Below are positions 15,640-16,687 of a stretch of 16,687 bases of DNA, one piece after another. This DNA comes from JAWXCM01 sp034408745 (GTDB lineage Bacteria > Acidobacteriota > Terriglobia > Bryobacterales > Bryobacteraceae): the NCBI GenBank assembly GCA_034408745.1, contig JAWXCM010000130.1:1-16687 (forward strand). The letters run 5' to 3'. Under the pieces are notes generated by a model. The model was not told where the DNA came from, ran no database searches, and worked only from the letters and a program-made list of their open reading frames with translations. The stretch's first letter is position 1. Each line of letters opens with the position of its first letter. Both the position numbers and the translations under genes were made by a program.

Positions 15640-16026
15640 TCACCACACGCGCCGAATCCCATAAGAATCAAAAACAACTTCGTTACTCACCAGGTCCAGA
15701 TTCTCGGCCTGAGCCTGAGCGATCAGCATGCGGTCGAACGGGTCCCTGTGAGACCCGGCAAGCAAGCCCGCCCGCAAGGCGTGGCCGACCGATATGGCCA
15801 GCGCCTCAAACCCCTCCCGCTCGGAATGAGTGGCGAAATCCGCCGCAAGCTCCGCAGCGGAAGGCAGCTTGCCCAGTCGCACTTTAGTCGCAATCTCCCA
15901 CGCTGACGCGGCACTCACGAAAACCGTATTTCTCGTGTTCGCAATCGCCAGCCGCGCATGTTTACTGAGGGAAGGGTCGTCCGACAACCACCACAGCAGA
16001 GCATGCGTATCCAAAAGAATGTGCAT
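15640..16026 (-). CDS. PIN-domain toxin (VapC type)
   Basis: The 128-residue protein is a complete PIN-domain ribonuclease of the PIN_Sll0205-like group: LLDTHALLWW with catalytic Asp6, SAWEIATK with Glu44, and HRDPFDRMLIAQA with Asp95 and Asp98, then SNEVVFDSYGIRRVW. These acidic residues hold the metal at the RNA-cleaving site. The gene starts 9 nt after the antitoxin stop. Length and all catalytic residues are normal, so this is the only intact toxin of the two modules here. Confidence 0.9.
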   Translation of the reverse strand: MHILLDTHALLWWLSDDPSLSKHARLAIANTRNTVFVSAASAWEIATKVRLGKLPSAAELAADFATHSEREGFEALAISVGHALRAGLLAGSHRDPFDRMLIAQAQAENLDLVSNEVVFDSYGIRRVW

Positions 16027-16035
16027 GCGTAAAAC

Positions 16036-16272
16036 CTATTCCCAGCCCGCCAGCTCCCCTGCCGGCAACGGCTCAAAGAACTCAGGCCCAACCGTCAGCA
16101 CGCCCTTCATTGACCCAGGCCTGCGCTGACCCTGTACCTCACCAATCGGCACCAGGCGGGCAATCGGCACCGAACCTCGCGCAATGATGACTTCCTCCCC
16201 ACCAGCCACTTTCTTTAGCAAGCGGGAGAGATGCGTCTTCGCTTCATGGATCGTCACAACGGTGGATGGCAT
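16036..16272 (-). CDS. Phd/YefM-type antitoxin, partner of the PIN toxin
   Basis: The 78-residue antitoxin begins with the Phd-family pattern TIHEAKTHLSRLLKKVAGGE and the strand VIIARGSVPIARLVPI. A proline-rich tail (GPEFFEPLPAGELAGWE) that would bind the toxin follows. It controls the toxin at 15640-16026 and, as is usual in this class, probably the promoter as well. No Shine-Dalgarno lies before the ATG at 16272, which suggests a leaderless or very short leader transcript. Palindromes overlap the start codon. Confidence 0.88.
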   Translation of the reverse strand: MPSTVVTIHEAKTHLSRLLKKVAGGEEVIIARGSVPIARLVPIGEVQGQRRPGSMKGVLTVGPEFFEPLPAGELAGWE

Positions 16273-16294
16273 GACTAAGTCATTCTAGCTTAGT
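16271..16294 (-). promoter_or_regulatory. Palindromic operator candidate at the antitoxin start
   Basis: ATGACT-A-AGTCAT (16271-16283) is a perfect 6-bp inverted repeat around one base and overlaps the antitoxin ATG. ACTAAG (16274-16279) also pairs with CTTAGT (16289-16294). Two interlocked palindromes at the start of a Phd-type antitoxin gene fit an autoregulatory operator, though both are short. Confidence 0.4.
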
Positions 16295-16308
16295 TTGCAC
16301 CGTGCGTT

Positions 16309-16350
16309 TGTCAACTTGATTTGGCCCACTTTGATGCTCTGATTTGGCCC
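16309..16350. mobile_element. Putative terminal end of an IS21-family insertion sequence
   Basis: TGTCAACTTGATTTGGCCCA begins at 16309 and the 11-bp word TGATTTGGCCC recurs at 16317-16327 and 16340-16350, 23 nt apart. A TGT terminus followed by multiple internal repeats is characteristic of IS21-family ends, and this wording resembles ones I recall, but I cannot check it. The transposase genes, if any, lie beyond the window or were lost. The TTGACA made by the terminus (16314 to 16309, minus strand) could act as an outward -35 for the antitoxin gene, with 16 nt to TAAGCT. Confidence 0.35.
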
Positions 16351-16464
16351 CCCGCTTCGTTGTTTCTTCTCCGGCAGGCCCGACCTGTCAACTACTGGTC
16401 AGGTGACCGCTGGGATGTGTTCTCTCCCCCCTTCCCGTTCTGGTTTGCCTCGCCACCGGTGCCG

Positions 16465-16687
16465 CTAAAATGGCGGCTCTGGCTCGCGACCTTCCGGATC
16501 AAACACATGTTCAAACGACAGGTGTTCCGTCGCGCTGCCTGATCCCAATCCGACCCGGAACTCTGTCTGGTTGAAGCCCAGACAATCCAGCCTCACAACC
16601 TCGGCCAGCCGGCTTTCTACCCACCGCCGACCTTCGTCATGGCAGCGCTCCGCCTGGTGGCCGATCTCGATAGCCCGCTGGAAAGCC
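16465..16687 (-). CDS. C-terminal end of an unidentified protein (partial, runs off right edge)
   Basis: The minus-strand frame enters from the right edge and ends at a TAG at 16465-16467, giving 73 residues: AFQRAIEIGHQAERCHDEGR, then WVESRLAEVVRLDCLGFNQT and ending GREPEPPF. It has the composition of a real soluble protein with a helical first part. I do not recognise the family. It lies just inside the putative insertion-sequence end, so it may be a passenger or an interrupted chromosomal gene. Confidence 0.45.
   Translation of the reverse strand, partial: AFQRAIEIGHQAERCHDEGRRWVESRLAEVVRLDCLGFNQTEFRVGLGSGSATEHLSFEHVFDPEGREPEPPF

Noticed and set aside
15534..15677. Longer antitoxin starting at 15677
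   Set aside because: The extra 48 residues have no Phd-family likeness, and a good ribosome site sits right before the ATG at 15533.
16321..16542. Plus-strand small gene near the right edge
   Set aside because: It begins inside the repeat-bearing insertion-sequence end, and the minus strand of the same stretch carries a more protein-like frame.

Overview
The window looks like a chromosomal segment of a GC-rich soil or sediment bacterium, most likely an Acidobacteriota of the Bryobacter/Solibacter type. That guess rests on the DUF1592 plus DUF1552 gene pair with CXXCH and Tat-type signals, the PspC zinc-ribbon protein and the many PIN-domain toxin modules. It is an inference, since no rRNA or marker gene is present.

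Layout: (1) 1-5498 is ordinary chromosome: the tail of a coiled-coil protein, a PspC-like membrane protein, a DUF1552 protein and a large DUF1592/LamG protein that is split by one frameshift near 2640. (2) 5499-7030 is a scrapyard: a decayed secreted-protein gene (+ strand), then on the minus strand a hicB 5' fragment joined to a cas4-cas1 fusion that has lost both its Cas4 N-terminus and most of Cas1, and next to it a single CRISPR-repeat-like palindrome with no array. (3) 7031-7619 is a divergent regulatory region with several hairpins and two tiny overlapping reading frames, the second with the size and pattern of a minimal ferredoxin-fold (Cas2/SinR-like) protein. (4) 7620-14690 is an apparently intact type I-G (formerly I-U) CRISPR effector operon: cas3 with a C-terminal HD domain, csx17 (cas8-like), csb1 (cas7) and csb2 (cas5-cas6), overlapping or 3 nt apart. 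(5) 14809-16272 on the minus strand holds two Phd/VapB-PIN/VapC modules: one with a frameshifted toxin, one intact. (6) 16309-16687 begins with what looks like an IS21-family terminal end, followed by the 3' end of an unidentified minus-strand gene.

How it works together: Cas3, Csx17, Csb1 and Csb2 are the complete effector set of a type I-G system, so crRNA processing and interference could still function. The adaptation module in this window is dead (cas4 and cas1 truncated, no recognisable full-length cas2) and the local array has collapsed to one repeat-like unit. The system must therefore use an array elsewhere, be a frozen non-adaptive system, or have been kept for another role. The small proteins and hairpins between the relic array and cas3 are the least explained part of the locus.
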